A DNA stretch of 16,460 nucleotides, from contig FR887758.1 of assembly GCA_000432735.1 (NCBI GenBank), forward strand, positions 1-16,460, given 5' to 3'. Position numbers and translations under genes: made by a program. The first letter of the stretch is position 1. Every line of letters starts with the position of its first letter. The notes beneath the pieces are model-generated. The model was given only the letters and a program-made list of their open reading frames with translations. It had not been told where the DNA came from and made no database searches. This DNA is from Bacteroides sp. CAG:443 (GTDB lineage: Bacteria > Bacteroidota > Bacteroidia > Bacteroidales > Bacteroidaceae). Shown here one piece after another: positions 15,397 through 16,460 of this stretch.

Positions 15397-16205
15397 CACT
15401 TCTTCTTTTCAATTTTTACTTTCAGCACCTTTTCTATTATCTCGATTATTTCATCCAAGCTTCGGGAATTGAAATTGGCAGTCAGCCGTTTATCCGTATT
15501 GTCAGCTGTCAGACGGACATTGTAATATCTGGAAAGCTCATCGAGCACCTTTTGCAAAGGCGTATTGCTGAACACAAAGCTACCTTTACGTGTCTGTACT
15601 CCCTGCGTAAGTACTTGAGGTTTCCGTTGTCCTTTGACAACCTGCGCCCTCATTCCACGTGTCAGAATCACTGCATTCGGTTGTCCTACAGCCGTATACT
15701 GTACTTTTCCCTCCTCAACATGTACAAATGCCGTATCATTCCGGCTTTCATCCAGCAGGAAGCGAGTTCCTAAAACCCTTACTTCCGACAATCTGCCACT
15801 TGCCGTAAACGGTCGGGCAGCATGATGACGAACCCGAAACGAAGCCTTTCCCCGTAGACGGACATCCCGACGGACAGACAAATATTCACGAGAACAATAG
15901 CGGATGGAAGAATGAGGATAGAGCATTACGGCAGAACTATCCGGCAACAGGCAATCGACCGGATGCTCGTATGCCGTAATCTCCGTCCATTTCGCATCAG
16001 TAAACAAGTATATCTTTATGACAAACACCAAAAGTACGGCAGCAGCAATCCCCGCAAAAGCCATCACATACGAACGAGAGCCTGACTTGCTTTCGAGTAT
16101 AGCATGTTTGTGCTTAAAAGTCTGCAATGCCTTCTGTGTATCAAGTTTATTTACACGGTAATGCTTCAGCACGAACCGGAGACATTTTTCTTCTAAATCT
16201 TTCAT
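15396..16205 (-). CDS. FecR-type anti-sigma regulator
   Basis: A 269-residue inner-membrane regulator that passes the receptor's signal to an ECF sigma factor. It has a cytoplasmic sigma-binding part (1 to about 45), one membrane helix (about 47-68), a periplasmic FecR domain (about 75-175) with LPDSSAVMLYPHSSIRY and VLGTRFLL, and a C-terminal DUF4974-type domain (about 205-265: FVFSNTPLQKVLDELSRYYNV). The usual LxGEAYFxV segment reads LRGKASFRV, a variant form. The ATG at 16205 is 72 bases after the sigma factor stop. The final TGA overlaps the receptor ATG by one base, so receptor and regulator are probably translationally coupled. Confidence 0.93.
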   Translation of the reverse strand: MKDLEEKCLRFVLKHYRVNKLDTQKALQTFKHKHAILESKSGSRSYVMAFAGIAAAVLLVFVIKIYLFTDAKWTEITAYEHPVDCLLPDSSAVMLYPHSSIRYCSREYLSVRRDVRLRGKASFRVRHHAARPFTASGRLSEVRVLGTRFLLDESRNDTAFVHVEEGKVQYTAVGQPNAVILTRGMRAQVVKGQRKPQVLTQGVQTRKGSFVFSNTPLQKVLDELSRYYNVRLTADNTDKRLTANFNSRSLDEIIEIIEKVLKVKIEKKK

Positions 16206-16277
16206 ACTTCTTCGATTTTAAGTTTCATAGATAAGACTGTACAAATGCTGAAATTCACTATTGCCAACAGGCTAATT

Positions 16278-16460
16278 TTAGCCGAAAAAGAAAGTATATA
16301 CTTTATATGCTCCCTCACGTATCAGTCGAAGTGCTTTCTGTATATGGTTATCAACCGTATGAACGGAGATATGAAACTTGTCGGCTATGTCTTTATACTT
16401 CATGCCATCCCGTTTGTTCAGCAGAAACACTTCCCTGCAACGGTCGGGCAATGAATCGAT
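16278..16460 (-). CDS. ECF sigma factor, C-terminal part (truncated by window edge)
   Basis: The minus strand from the window edge reads as 60 codons ending in TAA at 16280-16278. The peptide begins IDSLPDRCREVFLLNKRDG and continues through KYKDIADKFHISVHTVDNHI to QKALRLIRE. This is the helix-turn-helix of sigma-70 region 4, with the LP..CREVF...R..G..Y.EIA...SV.TV..HI..AL pattern typical of Bacteroidota FecI-like ECF sigma factors. Region 2 and the start lie outside the window. The following FecR gene is its likely anti-sigma partner, and the receptor operon its likely target. Confidence 0.9.
   Translation of the reverse strand: MDSLPDRCREVFLLNKRDGMKYKDIADKFHISVHTVDNHIQKALRLIREGAYKVYTFFFG

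Noticed and set aside
16270..16283. GGCTAATTTTAGCC palindrome at the sigma factor stop codon as a terminator
   Set aside because: The stem is at most six base pairs with a two-base loop and no T tract follows on the minus strand; the FecR gene 72 bases on is probably co-transcribed.

Overview
The window looks like a chromosomal segment of a Bacteroides-type member of the Bacteroidota. The evidence is a fused SecDF, promoter boxes of the Bacteroides form TAnnTTTG, few clear Shine-Dalgarno sequences, DUF2851 and DUF4249 proteins, and a sigma/FecR/TonB-receptor regulatory cassette. The sequence alone does not give the species. Nearly all of it is coding; the longest gene-free stretch is the 265 bases between secDF and the gene upstream of it.

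Layout. (1) Positions 1-34 hold a perfect 13-bp inverted repeat, cut by or abutting the window edge. (2) secDF (93-3071, minus) is a single gene with its own promoter at 3126-3153. (3) A minus-strand run of seven closely packed genes goes from 9795 down to 3337: dapB, an active-looking signal peptidase I (lepB), a second signal-peptidase homologue lacking the catalytic residues, a WbqC-like protein, two overlapping rhomboid proteases, and a membrane-anchored endonuclease/exonuclease/phosphatase-family enzyme. A TAnnTTTG box lies before dapB and a strong hairpin at 3303-3337 closes the run. (4) A DUF2851 gene (9878-11149, plus) is divergent from dapB. (5) A second minus-strand set enters from the right edge: the C-terminal 60 codons of an ECF sigma factor, a FecR-type anti-sigma regulator, a TonB-dependent receptor with an N-terminal signalling (STN) domain, a DUF4249 lipoprotein, and a small outer-membrane barrel protein. 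The last of these ends stop-to-stop with DUF2851.

How the genes fit together. The first run combines lysine/diaminopimelate synthesis with protein export and membrane proteolysis: signal peptide removal, two rhomboids, and the neighbouring SecDF translocation motor. The second set is a classical trans-envelope signalling and uptake unit. Ligand binding at the receptor would be sensed through STN-FecR contact and release the ECF sigma factor. The accessory proteins here are DUF4249 and a barrel rather than a SusD-like protein.

The observation most worth following is the tandem signal peptidase pair. The downstream paralogue has Gly at the nucleophile position, Ser at the general-base Lys position and a disrupted GDNR box. 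It also lacks an ATG start, while an out-of-frame ATG overlaps the lepB stop codon.
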